Below are positions 29,649-38,945 of a stretch of 64,000 bases of DNA, one piece after another. Each line of letters begins with the position of its first letter. Positions within the stretch are counted from its first letter, which is position 1. The DNA comes from Thalassocella blandensis (GTDB lineage: Bacteria > Pseudomonadota > Gammaproteobacteria > Pseudomonadales > Cellvibrionaceae): NCBI GenBank assembly GCA_902141825.1, contig CABFPG010000002.1, forward strand, positions 558,001-622,000, given 5' to 3'. Position numbers and translations under genes: made by a program. The notes under the pieces are model-generated. The model ran no database searches. It was not told the origin of the DNA and saw only the letters and a program-made list of their open reading frames with translations.

Positions 29649-29687
29649 AAAATCCAATTGCGGCGACCATTGCTGCAATTGGATTTT
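29649..29687 (+). terminator. hairpin after acnB
   Basis: Perfect 13-bp arms (29649-29661 and 29675-29687, AAAATCCAATTGC and its complement). The T-run is inside the stem's 3' arm. It begins 8 nt after the acnB stop and separates acnB from the small gene at 29746. Confidence 0.75.
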
Positions 29688-29745
29688 CCTCTCCCCATCC
29701 AACCCAAATCCCCTACCACAAAAAATAAAAATACCGGAGGAATCC

Positions 29746-29946
29746 GTGGCTTTGCAATGTGATGATTGTGGCTACAAAGGTAAAAAAGCGGTTGAAGGCG
29801 GATGCCCTGCCTGCGGCTCCAGAAGTTTTCGAGCACCGCGACGCAAACGCGAAAAAGTTAAAGAACCGCAACCTATTCGCACGGCTTTTATGATTTTATT
29901 ATGGGGCGTTTTGCTGTATAAACTCTATCAATTCACTTTTTCTTAA
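29746..29946 (+). CDS. small zinc-ribbon membrane protein
   Basis: A 66-residue protein. Residues 5-24 form a zinc ribbon with two CxxC knuckles (CDDCGYKG and CPACGSR); a very basic linker follows (RAPRRKREK), then one transmembrane helix (about residues 46-64). By sequence it is a single-pass inner-membrane protein with a cytoplasmic zinc finger, assuming the positive-inside rule. GGAGG precedes the GTG start. Function is unknown; it may be read from its own promoter because of the acnB hairpin. Confidence 0.75.
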   Translation: MALQCDDCGYKGKKAVEGGCPACGSRSFRAPRRKREKVKEPQPIRTAFMILLWGVLLYKLYQFTFS

Positions 29947-30020
29947 TATAAGACAAATTCCTGCTACCACTTTCTATGCTGTAATACGCATCTAACTTGC
30001 TAACTGGGAACCATCTAAAT

Positions 30021-30305
30021 ATGACACTAGGACCCGATCTCGGCCTCGTTGAAACTCATCTCGACAAAATTAACCACGTGGTTTTACCACAAGCGCTTTC
30101 GCTAAAAATGAAAGTTGACGATGGCGCACGCTTAAATGAGTTTGATATAGAGTTTCTTGAAGAAGTAATGGAATACCACAAAACCGTGCTTCGCACTTTT
30201 GACCACCATCCAGAACTCAAGCAGCTCTCCAGTCAGCTAAGTTCCCTGTACACTCACATTGTGGAACAAGGAACCCAAAATGAGCCACAGGAAACAACGG
30301 ACTAA
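30021..30305 (+). CDS. small hypothetical protein
   Basis: A 94-residue soluble, mostly helical, acidic protein (GPDLGLVETHLDKINH at the start; Glu/Gln-rich tail). No signal peptide, membrane segment or known motif. The frame is open to a TTG at 29997, but the ATG at 30021 with GGGAA upstream is the natural start. It lies 74 nt after the zinc-ribbon gene on the same strand and may be cotranscribed. Confidence 0.6.
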   Translation: MTLGPDLGLVETHLDKINHVVLPQALSLKMKVDDGARLNEFDIEFLEEVMEYHKTVLRTFDHHPELKQLSSQLSSLYTHIVEQGTQNEPQETTD

Positions 30306-30471
30306 AGAAACAAAGAAACCTCCGCCCCTGAATCGGCGCAGACGTAATTGCAGTGGCAGCAATATAGTTGTGCCAGGCTAAAAAGACGTGAATCAACTCA
30401 AGCTTCAAGCGCCTGATGAATTTTCACCAGGCCACTTCAGACCAATTCCTGTTACAAATCACAAAATAGTC

Positions 30472-30900
30472 TTACGCCATCAAGCGTTCAGCAAAAGCCG
30501 CATCTTGCTGCGTACAGGCATCATTTTCACATTCCACATCCTGCCATGGTGCGACTACCAACTTGGCTCTCGCCCAATCCATTCTGGAAGATAGAACATT
30601 AATCTGTATGATTGCAGTTTGATCAGCGCAAGCATCTTTCTTATCGAGCTGCACCATCGTGTGTCCAATCAATTCGGGAAAGTGCGAGAGCTTATCACCT
30701 CGCTTAAAAGCTTCTGCGTGAAAATATTCGAATACCATATAAGCATTTTTATCCACTTCCACCGCGGCTAAACGACTTACATGATTGACCAGAACGATCT
30801 GGCCGTGCAATTGACGGGTATCCATCTCTTCGTTATATACTCCGTAGTCTACGAATTCATAACGATCCATTTTAAAACCATCCATCTTTAAGACTTCCAT
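30472..30900 (-). CDS. hypothetical protein
   Basis: A 142-residue soluble protein without signal peptide or membrane segment. The first residues contain three methionines (positions 1, 6 and 11), so the start is uncertain; AGAGAGG precedes the first. Visible segments are QIVLVNHVSRLAAVEVDKNAY and ELIGHTMVQLDKKDAC, beta-rich in character. No family was recognised. It is a single minus-strand gene in a plus-strand stretch. Confidence 0.55.
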   Translation of the reverse strand: MEVLKMDGFKMDRYEFVDYGVYNEEMDTRQLHGQIVLVNHVSRLAAVEVDKNAYMVFEYFHAEAFKRGDKLSHFPELIGHTMVQLDKKDACADQTAIIQINVLSSRMDWARAKLVVAPWQDVECENDACTQQDAAFAERLMA

Positions 30901-31328
30901 TTGACTATATACCTCTCCAGTTCCTGTCTAAATCCAATTTAATTCCGATTTAAATCCTATAAATTAATACTCCTTGCCATGCCCCGCCTCAATACATACC
31001 TGTCATATGGAAATTAAGGCGACCATTGGGTGGCAAGTATATAGAATTTATAGAATTAAGGAAGTAGAAACTACCGCTCAATTTAGTGAGAAATTACCTA
31101 TAACAGCAGGTTTTGGCACATTCAAAAACGCAGCTTTATGTCTTCACGACAGCATTCTATTACACACCCCAAAATGCGTTTAAAAAACACTTCATCAAGA
31201 CACCAAAAAAGGTCACAAGAATTTAAAAAACACTTACAAGAAAGCGGAGACAACGCTTCAAAACTTTCATCCTGAAGCGTCAGATTGATCTAATTAACGC
31301 CCTGCTATCGCAGCTTTACCGTCAGCAC
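30901..31328. other. intergenic region
   Basis: AT-rich spacer of about 430 nt with no supported gene. It contains an 8-bp hairpin (31253-31260 with 31273-31280, ACGCTTCA/TGAAGCGT) without a T-run on either side. Confidence 0.45.
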
Positions 31329-32585
31329 TTAATAAAAAACCTCATCCAGAAAGTCTTTCATTTTTTCCCAGGATTTACGATCTGCATCAGCATTGTATTC
31401 CAATGGAATATCGTACGTTTGCCCTATTTCCGTTGCACCCGGATTAGTAAATGCGTGTTTTGCATCTTTATAATTTATTAACTCAAATGGATAATCTGCT
31501 TTCTGCATACTTTCTGTAAAGGCGTCCAACTGCTCTTGCGGAACAAATGGGTCTGCAGCGCCATTCAACACCAGCATTTTTGCTGAAGCATTTTCGGCAA
31601 TCGGCATCAAATTCCCCAGGCCGCCGTGAAAACTCACAACACCCGCTAATGGCTTGCCCGCTCGCGCCATATTGATAACGATTGATCCCCCAAAGCAGTA
31701 CCCTATCGCACCGATTTTAGTCGGATTGGTGTTTGAGTTTTGCATGAGCACTTCAAGCGCCTTATCAAAGCGTTTTTCTGCAAGCTCGGTATTCGCGCCC
31801 ACCTCCATCATAAAGGCATTTGCATCCTGTGGGTGCGTTGTCACTTTGCCATCACCATACATATCCAAAGCAAAAGCTACATATCCCATTTCAGCCAACA
31901 TATCCGCGCGTTTACGCGCGTAATCGTTGTGCCCCCACCATTCATGCACCACAATGATTCCAGGCGCGGGGTCGGAGAGCCCCATTGGATAAGCAAGGTA
32001 ACCCGTAAAATCTGTACCATCGAGCGTATATTGAATTTCACGGCTTTTGTATGATGGAGCAGCTTCCACAATTTCTTTTAGATCAGCCAGCCCCTTTTCA
32101 TATTCTGGGCCAAGCATACGATCAATAACCAAACCAATGTACTTTTCAAGTATCGTTTTATTTTGCGTATCGAAAGTCCATGTAAGCTTTGTATAACCAT
32201 CGCCAGCATCCTGCAAAATATACGTGGCCGTACCACCACCCATTTCACCAAAATCCAACGCCACGGTGGCTTTTTCATTCGGAACATACTCAGTAAAGGT
32301 CGAACGACCCACCCCGACTTTTTCATTACCCTTCCACTCCATGGTAGAGCCGATACCCTGCTCTGGACCGGAAAACGTAACTGTCATATCAGGATCAAAC
32401 TTCGACCACGGCGACCACTTCTGAAATTCTTTGTGATCAGCGGTGTAAGCAAAAACAACTTCAGGAGAGGCGTTTAATTGAATTGATCGCTCAACATGCG
32501 TTTGATCGGGTAACGCAAGTCCAATCCCGATAAATGCCCCAATAGCCACTAAAACAAAGGTAATAATAGAAATGACAATTTTCAT
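31329..32585 (-). CDS. SRPBCC-dienelactone hydrolase fusion protein
   Basis: About 418 residues in two parts. Residues 1-24 are a hydrophobic anchor or uncleaved signal. Residues about 32-175 are a START/SRPBCC ligand-binding domain (VERSIQLNASPEVVFAY opening, HKEFQKWSPWS). Residues about 185-418 are a dienelactone-hydrolase alpha/beta hydrolase with the catalytic Cys in GYCFGG, Asp in NGAADPFVP and His in KDAKHAFTNPGA. An ATG four codons upstream exists; the one at 32585 has GGGGGC nearby and precedes the hydrophobic segment. Substrate is unknown; the first domain may present a hydrophobic ligand to the hydrolase. The fusion is the notable feature. Confidence 0.82.
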   Translation of the reverse strand: MKIVISIITFVLVAIGAFIGIGLALPDQTHVERSIQLNASPEVVFAYTADHKEFQKWSPWSKFDPDMTVTFSGPEQGIGSTMEWKGNEKVGVGRSTFTEYVPNEKATVALDFGEMGGGTATYILQDAGDGYTKLTWTFDTQNKTILEKYIGLVIDRMLGPEYEKGLADLKEIVEAAPSYKSREIQYTLDGTDFTGYLAYPMGLSDPAPGIIVVHEWWGHNDYARKRADMLAEMGYVAFALDMYGDGKVTTHPQDANAFMMEVGANTELAEKRFDKALEVLMQNSNTNPTKIGAIGYCFGGSIVINMARAGKPLAGVVSFHGGLGNLMPIAENASAKMLVLNGAADPFVPQEQLDAFTESMQKADYPFELINYKDAKHAFTNPGATEIGQTYDIPLEYNADADRKSWEKMKDFLDEVFY

Positions 32586-32673
32586 ACATGCCCCCATGCT
32601 TATTTTGAAGCTGCCAGACTATCAAATGGGGGGTATTTGAAAAAGACTTTATTCGCGCATTAAAGCCGGAGCC

Positions 32674-33828
32674 TTATTTCGAAGATTCACCAAAGAATGC
32701 CTCAATGGAATCTCGCTCCCACATTGCGTCCTGATATCCCAATTCCATCAACTCATTGCAATACTCGTGAGAAAACAACAGGTAACTGGCAGCAGCAGAA
32801 CCGCCCCCTGCTGCCGTGGCCCCGGTTCTTCTCATGAAAAACCGCATGCTTTTTGGCATATGACGAATCTTTCTTCCGGCAATTTTGTCCAGGGGCTTGG
32901 ACGGCGAAATAATCAGCGTATCGACTGGGCGTAAATGACTGGTATTGTCACACCGATCACCTTCGGGCAACAGTTTAAGTAAGTCATTCACCCGCTCCAG
33001 GTGCTCAATATCACCTTCCAGCGCATCAATAAACGCAGAGTTAAACATCTGCCCAATTAATTGAGCAATAGACGGGGAATGTTTGGCCTGCATTTGCTTT
33101 TTGGCTTTCCAGTGTGCGGCGGCATGTCTGTTCCCACTCACACCAATTACAAAAATACGATCCGCCCCTAAGTGTAATGCCGAACTGATTGGCGCCATCT
33201 GACGCATAGCTCCATCACCAAAATATTCTTTGCTGAGTTTCACTGATGGAAATACAGCGGGTATCGCTGATGACGCCAGCAAATGCTCTACAGTGATTTC
33301 TGCTGGCGTTCCGACGCGGCGGTATCTGCGCCAGCCGCGTAAAGAAGGCTGACCCTGAAAAAAGCTGACGGATTCCCCGGAGTTATACCCCAATGCTGTG
33401 ATACATAAGGCCTCCAGATCTCCGCTCTCGATACGCTTGGGTATATTCTCAAACGCAATTACATTCGTGAGCAGCTCCCGCAAAGGCGAGTTATCCAACA
33501 AGGCAAAAGGTTTATCCTTGCCTAAGCCGTCATTAAAAAATGAAGCTAATACTTTAAGTCCGGATGAAACCTGCTCCCACCATCCGACTTTGAAAACCTG
33601 TTCTATCTCAAGAGAGCGCCAAGTCTTAGAAAGATCCATGGCAGCGGCACAGAATTCACCCGGATGCGCAGCCAACGCCGCAGCATTAATGGCGCCTGCG
33701 GAGGTGCCACAAATAATGGGAAATGGATTGTGAAGATGGGGAAGAATATCGGCGACTGCCTGCAGCACTCCCACTTGATAAGAAGCTCGCGCACCACCAC
33801 CCGATAAAATTAATGCATTTGTCGACAT
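32674..33828 (-). CDS. patatin-like phospholipase
   Basis: A 384-residue lipid acyl hydrolase with a Ser-Asp dyad. The N-terminal glycine-rich oxyanion motif is SGGGARASYQVG (about residues 9-20), the nucleophile elbow is GTSAG (about 42-46) and the catalytic Asp is in FGDGAMR (about 208). These define the bacterial RssA/YchK-type cytoplasmic patatins, many of which lack a signal peptide, as here. The C-terminal ~100 residues form a family-specific extension. It is the gene downstream of fadD on the same strand, though 424 nt apart. Confidence 0.9.
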   Translation of the reverse strand: MSTNALILSGGGARASYQVGVLQAVADILPHLHNPFPIICGTSAGAINAAALAAHPGEFCAAAMDLSKTWRSLEIEQVFKVGWWEQVSSGLKVLASFFNDGLGKDKPFALLDNSPLRELLTNVIAFENIPKRIESGDLEALCITALGYNSGESVSFFQGQPSLRGWRRYRRVGTPAEITVEHLLASSAIPAVFPSVKLSKEYFGDGAMRQMAPISSALHLGADRIFVIGVSGNRHAAAHWKAKKQMQAKHSPSIAQLIGQMFNSAFIDALEGDIEHLERVNDLLKLLPEGDRCDNTSHLRPVDTLIISPSKPLDKIAGRKIRHMPKSMRFFMRRTGATAAGGGSAAASYLLFSHEYCNELMELGYQDAMWERDSIEAFFGESSK

Positions 33829-34252
33829 ACTACAAAGTGAGTATCGTTGTATTTATTTTACCCGGAAAAATTTTAAAGCTTTTGACGAGTTAAGAACACG
33901 CAAAAAACACCTGGGCGCTATGTGTATCTAACTATATGGATAAAACCATATCTATCTAATCATTTCCAACTAACCAACCCTAACCAACCACGCCTAACAA
34001 GCCAGTTAGTTGCACTCTAGCTGCTGGACAAGCCAATCTGTTGGGCAGGCCGCACATGAGAATTATCGAGCATTTCATAACAAATGAAACTACGCAATCT
34101 AGAAAGATACCGGTGTTTAGTATGGCGTCTTTTCCCTAACGACGCCATCTTACTTGCTCATTCGCGCCAGATAAACTGGCTTTCGCTTAACCGGTCACAT
34201 CGCAGCGCACTAATTTCACCCCAATGTGACTAGATTTAAAGCAAAGTGATTT
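33829..34252. other. intergenic region with 8-bp hairpin
   Basis: About 420 nt with C/A-rich low-complexity sequence (33970-34010) and a hairpin with 8-bp arms (34122-34129 and 34141-34148, ATGGCGTC/GACGCCAT). No gene or consensus promoter was recognised. Confidence 0.45.
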
Positions 34253-35860
34253 TTAAGCAGACTCCCTGAGTTCACGGCGCAAAATTTTTCCGACATTGGT
34301 TTTCGGAAGCGCTTCGCGAAATTCAATTATTTTGGGGCGCTTGTAAGCCGTGAGATTTTCGCGGCAATAGGCCTGGACCTCCTCAACCGTCAAAGATTTA
34401 TCCGCAGGCACAATAAAGAGCTTCACAGCTTCCCCGGTGCGTTCATCGGGAATACCAACAACAGCGGCTTCGAGCACGCTGTCATGCTGTGTGACTACGT
34501 CTTCAATCTCATTTGGGTACACATTAAAGCCAGATACGAGAATCATGTCTTTCTTACGATCGACAATTTTGTAGTGCCCGTCTGGTCTTTGCATGGCCAT
34601 ATCACCGGTGCGCAGCCACCCATCTTCAGACAGTACTTTGGCGGTTTCATTAGGACGATTCCAATACCCAAGCATCACCTGAGGACCACGGGCACAAAGC
34701 TCACCGACTTCGCCGGGCGCAACTTCTTTGCCGTCTTCATCAATTAATTTAATTTCCGTATCAGTGACGGGAATACCAATGGTTCCCTTCTGAATATCGT
34801 CAATCTTGTTCGCACAAAGCACTGGGGAAGTTTCAGTCAAACCATAACCTTCACTGATTTTGTTACCCGTAATTTTTTCCCACTTCTTCGCAGCATCTTC
34901 GGTCATCGCCATGCCACCAGCGGAGCACATATGCAACTTGGAAAAATCCACATTTTTAAATTCTGGGTGGTTACTCAAGGCCACATACAAAGTATTGATA
35001 CCGATAAAGACTGTCATATCAATGGATTTGAGCGTCGCAATCATAGAGTCCAGGTCACGTGGATTCGGGATCAAGACGTTGTGTTCACCTAACGAAAAAG
35101 CACATAAGCCGTGCAGGTTAAATGCGTAAATGTGGTAAAGCGGCAGGCAGGCAATAAAGACCTCCTCCCCTTCTTTGAAAGCTGTGGGCAGGTGAGTGAT
35201 CATCTGCCACACATTGCTGGTCAGGTTTCCATGAGTCAGCATAGCGCCTTTAGAAATGCCCGTAGTTCCCCCGGTATATTGCAAGGCCATTAAACTTGAG
35301 GAGTCTACCTGGAATGGTTTGAGGGGTTTTGCGGCATCCGCAACCGTTTGGCGAAAACCGATTTCTTTTGGCAGCGAATATTTAGGCACCAGCTTTTTAA
35401 CGCGATTCACAACAAAGTTAATAATCTGGCGTTTTGGCGTGGTGTGTAAATCCCCTAGCTGAGTGACAATCACATGCTTAACATCGGTTTCTTCTATGAC
35501 TTTCGCCACTGTATCGGCAACATTCGCCAGTACAACCACCGCCTTTGCACCGCTGTCGATTAGCTGGTGCTTGAGCTCTCTGCCGGTATACAGTGGATTG
35601 GTGTTTACCACCACCATCCCCGCTCGAAGTGCGCCATACATTGCAACGGGATATTGCAATATGTTTGGCATTTGAATAGCGATACGGTCGCCAGGCTGCA
35701 AATCCAGATCATTATGCAAATAACTGGCAAAGCGGCGACTCAACTCATCAACTTCCCCATAGGTTAAAGTTCTACCCATGCAGGTGTAAGCTGGCAGATT
35801 GGTGTATTTCTTGAAGGAATAATCAAGTAATTCTAATAGATGGTTATATCGTTGAATCAA
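34253..35860 (-). CDS. fadD: long-chain fatty acid-CoA ligase
   Basis: A 535-residue adenylate-forming enzyme that activates fatty acids to acyl-CoA at the inner membrane. The AMP-binding motif YTGGTTGISKGAM is at about residues 205-217, the GYGLTETSP motif at about 345-353, the FadD signature DGWLRTGD at about 427-434 and the catalytic Lys in the C-terminal PKTNVGKILRREL. It is about 25 residues shorter at the N-terminus than E. coli FadD (561); an in-frame TGA lies just upstream, so the TTG at 35860, with GGAG seven bases before it, is the start. It is separated from the acyl-CoA dehydrogenase by a 700-nt gap. Confidence 0.92.
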   Translation of the reverse strand: MIQRYNHLLELLDYSFKKYTNLPAYTCMGRTLTYGEVDELSRRFASYLHNDLDLQPGDRIAIQMPNILQYPVAMYGALRAGMVVVNTNPLYTGRELKHQLIDSGAKAVVVLANVADTVAKVIEETDVKHVIVTQLGDLHTTPKRQIINFVVNRVKKLVPKYSLPKEIGFRQTVADAAKPLKPFQVDSSSLMALQYTGGTTGISKGAMLTHGNLTSNVWQMITHLPTAFKEGEEVFIACLPLYHIYAFNLHGLCAFSLGEHNVLIPNPRDLDSMIATLKSIDMTVFIGINTLYVALSNHPEFKNVDFSKLHMCSAGGMAMTEDAAKKWEKITGNKISEGYGLTETSPVLCANKIDDIQKGTIGIPVTDTEIKLIDEDGKEVAPGEVGELCARGPQVMLGYWNRPNETAKVLSEDGWLRTGDMAMQRPDGHYKIVDRKKDMILVSGFNVYPNEIEDVVTQHDSVLEAAVVGIPDERTGEAVKLFIVPADKSLTVEEVQAYCRENLTAYKRPKIIEFREALPKTNVGKILRRELRESA

Positions 35861-35883
35861 GTCTGTGCTCCATTTTCATTATT

Positions 35884-35897
35884 CACTAGTGATCACT
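35884..35897. promoter_or_regulatory. palindrome upstream of fadD
   Basis: AGTGATCACT (35888-35897) overlaps CACTAGTG (35884-35891), giving two nested dyads 24-37 nt before the fadD TTG. This is a plausible repressor operator; it does not match FadR or PsrA consensus that I can recall. Function unproven. Confidence 0.3.
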
Positions 35898-36462
35898 AAA
35901 ACAATGCACGCAGTTACTTTTAGTACGGATAGTACGGAAAAATTTGTAAGGCTACATTTGGGCAATTAGCGCTGAAAGTCTCTAATATTCTTTTTATTTA
36001 TTGCTAACTATTGCTGCTTGTTCATATTATCTTCGCTCGACATGCACTAGGTTTGTGCTTCGACAGTACATTCTGACTATCGTTTATTATCATTGTCACT
36101 TCGTTATAGCAGTTTCTTGAAAGCGACTTCACTAAAGTCGATTCATAACGGTGTAAATGTCGATGCGATGATTCGCTCAGGGATTCTTATCTAATCGAAA
36201 TCACCCATTTCAAACAAGCATTTTAATCATATTCAAGCGGTTTGTGGGCAATATTCGCTTTTCTTGTGTCGTGTGCTGTCGATTGTGATTTTCGACGCAG
36301 ATTTCATAGCTTATTTTACGGTTTTGACCTTCCGCACAGATTATTATTTACGCTGAACTCAATATAGCAAAACTCAGGCATAAGAAATATGACACTCACC
36401 AATCAGGCGGATGACGACTCACTGTTTTTTATTATGGGTGCTTTTCTTTCTATATACATTAT

Positions 36463-36499
36463 GAAAAATGCGCGTTTCATAAGAATGCGCGCATTTTTC
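36463..36499 (-). terminator. acyl-CoA dehydrogenase terminator
   Basis: Perfect 12-bp arms (36463-36474 and 36488-36499, GAAAAATGCGCG and complement). On the minus strand the stem ends in GCGCATTTTTC, about 75 nt past the stop of the acyl-CoA dehydrogenase gene. Confidence 0.75.
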
Positions 36500-36572
36500 G
36501 ACAAACAGACCTTCTGTTACCCGCTTTAGCCATACTACGGAAAAACGAGCAACCACCACAAAAGGCTAACGC

Positions 36573-38360
36573 TTAAATCTCATTCAATTCAAAGTCCATA
36601 AGATTTGTCGCGCCGGATTTCATTGTTGCATGCAAGGTTTTGGTTCTCGGCAATATGCGCTGATAGAAAAAACGCGCAGTTTTCAGTTTGCTTTGGTAGA
36701 AAGACGCTTCAGAAGAATCTAACTTACCCTCTGCAACCTGAGCAGCACGCGCCCAGAAGTATGCCAAGGTAATGTAACCAGAATACATAAGGTAGTCCAC
36801 GCTTGCAGCACCCACTTCTTCCGCATTTTCCATTGCAGTGAGACCAATGTGCATGGTGACTTCGCCCCATTCTTTATTCAACTCCGCCAAGGGGCCAACA
36901 AACTCAGCAAGCGCTTCGTTGTCTGCATTAGCCTGGCAGAATTTATGAATAATTTTAGTAAAGCGCTTCAACAACTCGCCCTGGCTCATCAAAACCTTAC
37001 GGCCCAGCAAGTCCAAAGCCTGAATACCGGTAGTGCCTTCATACAACATGGAAATGCGTGCATCACGAACGTTTTGCTCAGCACCCCACTCTTTGATGTA
37101 GCCATGTCCACCAAAACACTGCATTCCCAGGTTAGCCGATTCGAAACCGGTTTCGGTCAGGAATGCTTTTGCTATCGGTGTTAACAACGCCAATAAATCT
37201 GCAGCTTCTTTTTTCTTCTCTTCGTCTTCTGCATGGTGCTCAGTATCGACCAACTGCGAAGCAAAATAGATCAACATGCGACCGCCTTCAGCAAACGCTT
37301 TTTGCGTTAACAACATGCGGCGAACATCCGGATGAACAATAATTGGGTCTGCAGGGCCCTCTGGATTTTTAGGGCCGGAAAGTGCGCGCATTTGCAAACG
37401 ATCTTTAGCGTATTCCAATGATTTCTGGTAACCCACTTCAGTGTGAGCCAAACCTTGTAACGCTGTACCGATACGCGCAGTATTCATAAATGTGAACATG
37501 CAGTTCAAACCGCGATTTGGCGGTCCGATCAGGAAGCCCTTGGCACCATCAAAATTCATCACACAGGTAGCGTTGCCGTGAATTCCCATTTTATGCTCAA
37601 GAGAACCGCAAGCCAGTGCATTGCGCTCACCCACACCACCATCGCCATTTGGCAGGAATTTAGGCACGATGAACAGGGAAATACCTTTGGTACCCTCAGG
37701 CGCATCTGGTAGACGAGCCAATACAATGTGCACAATGTTTTCTGCCATATCGTGCTCACCAGCAGAAATAAAAATCTTGGTGCCCGTAATGTTATAGCTG
37801 CCATCTGCATTAGGCTCAGCCTTGGTGCGCAACATTCCGAGATCGGTGCCGCAATGAGGTTCAGTCAAGCACATGGTACCCGTCCAGGCGCCGCTGACCA
37901 ATTGCGTTAAATACGTTTGCTTCTGATCATCTGTGCCGTGCAACTCTAATGTCTTCATTGCCCCGTGAGAAAGGCCGGGATACATGGCCCATGACCAGTT
38001 TGCCGAGCCAGCCATTTCACTCAAAATGGTGCCCAAAGACTCTGGCAAGCCCTGTCCTCCGACTGACTCTTCGTGTGTCATGGATGGCCAGCCGGCTTCA
38101 ACGAACTGCTGGTAAGCTTCTTTAAAGCCTGTTGGCGTTTTAACTTCGCCATCATTCCACTGACAACCTTCTTCATCTCCCACTGCATTCAGTGGAGCAA
38201 GTACGTTTTCACAGAATTTAGCACTCTCTTCCATAATGGCACTTACGATGTCAGATGATGCATCGTCGCCCTTGCCAATACTCTGGTAATGCGCATCAAA
38301 ATCCAGCAATTCATTCATCACAAATTGCATATCGCGCATGGGTACTTTGTAATCAGACAT
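36573..38360 (-). CDS. acyl-CoA dehydrogenase, C-terminal-extended type
   Basis: A 595-residue FAD-dependent enzyme that introduces the alpha-beta double bond in an acyl-CoA. It has the usual N-terminal helical domain, a central FAD-binding beta domain (CLTEPHCGTDLG at about residues 168-179) and a C-terminal helical domain, plus the extra ~100-residue extension that marks the FadE5/DmdC-like group. The catalytic Glu is in MLYEGTTGIQALD (about residues 442-454). Chain length of the substrate cannot be read from sequence; a DmdC-type 3-methylmercaptopropionyl-CoA role is possible but not supported by neighbours. Gene lies between fadD and an AraC regulator. Confidence 0.9.
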   Translation of the reverse strand: MSDYKVPMRDMQFVMNELLDFDAHYQSIGKGDDASSDIVSAIMEESAKFCENVLAPLNAVGDEEGCQWNDGEVKTPTGFKEAYQQFVEAGWPSMTHEESVGGQGLPESLGTILSEMAGSANWSWAMYPGLSHGAMKTLELHGTDDQKQTYLTQLVSGAWTGTMCLTEPHCGTDLGMLRTKAEPNADGSYNITGTKIFISAGEHDMAENIVHIVLARLPDAPEGTKGISLFIVPKFLPNGDGGVGERNALACGSLEHKMGIHGNATCVMNFDGAKGFLIGPPNRGLNCMFTFMNTARIGTALQGLAHTEVGYQKSLEYAKDRLQMRALSGPKNPEGPADPIIVHPDVRRMLLTQKAFAEGGRMLIYFASQLVDTEHHAEDEEKKKEAADLLALLTPIAKAFLTETGFESANLGMQCFGGHGYIKEWGAEQNVRDARISMLYEGTTGIQALDLLGRKVLMSQGELLKRFTKIIHKFCQANADNEALAEFVGPLAELNKEWGEVTMHIGLTAMENAEEVGAASVDYLMYSGYITLAYFWARAAQVAEGKLDSSEASFYQSKLKTARFFYQRILPRTKTLHATMKSGATNLMDFELNEI

Positions 38361-38945
38361 ACTGAAACTTCCTCATTTAAATTTATGGCTATTTGGCCTT
38401 TCTGATCCGGTAGATTCAATTACCAAAAACGTCAATCTATGTAACAAATGGAAATACAGGGTGCCAGTTTAACTTCCGCTATCTAGCCGATTCCAAAGGA
38501 CTTTTTGATGTTTGACGCTGAATTACCGGGTTATTTTAAGAGTACGCTGACTCGGATATTCCGGTTTTTTTACGTTCGCAATATTTGCGACTATCCCTAT
38601 TCCATCCATAACTAAATACTGATTTTAGTCGTAAATTTATTTCTTTAATTTATGAAAATATAGCGGAAAAAACGTGTTTTTAAACTTTATTATTATATTG
38701 GCACTCGTGAAGTTGCTTTGCCCACTGTTACGTCCTTATAAAATTACTTCCTTTAGGGTTGTGCTTACTTGTCATGCGCCCCAAGTTTTTTTGCCGGCAA
38801 CGGCGATTCACGCTTGCAGTTACAGGTTTCCCTCTGACGGGAGAAGTATCTGGCTGCAACTGAATGCCCGCTGCAAAGCTCCACATCCAGCGATACCTCA
38901 ATTAATACCAGATGCTGACGCAAAAAAATACTGTGTATTATCGCC
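38361..38945. other. intergenic region
   Basis: About 585 nt upstream of the acyl-CoA dehydrogenase and downstream of the AraC-type regulator. AT-rich, no supported gene. It must carry the dehydrogenase promoter, but no clear operator or promoter pair was found. Confidence 0.45.

Larger units (their letters stand above)
35861..36572. other. fadD upstream region
   Basis: About 710 nt without a gene. A 10-bp perfect palindrome AGTGATCACT lies at 35888-35897, close to the fadD start, and a strong hairpin at 36463-36499 serves the upstream acyl-CoA dehydrogenase. The rest is AT-rich with no clear signal. Confidence 0.5.

Noticed and set aside
30974-31183. 69-codon plus-strand frame
   Set aside because: No ribosome site and non-protein-like composition.
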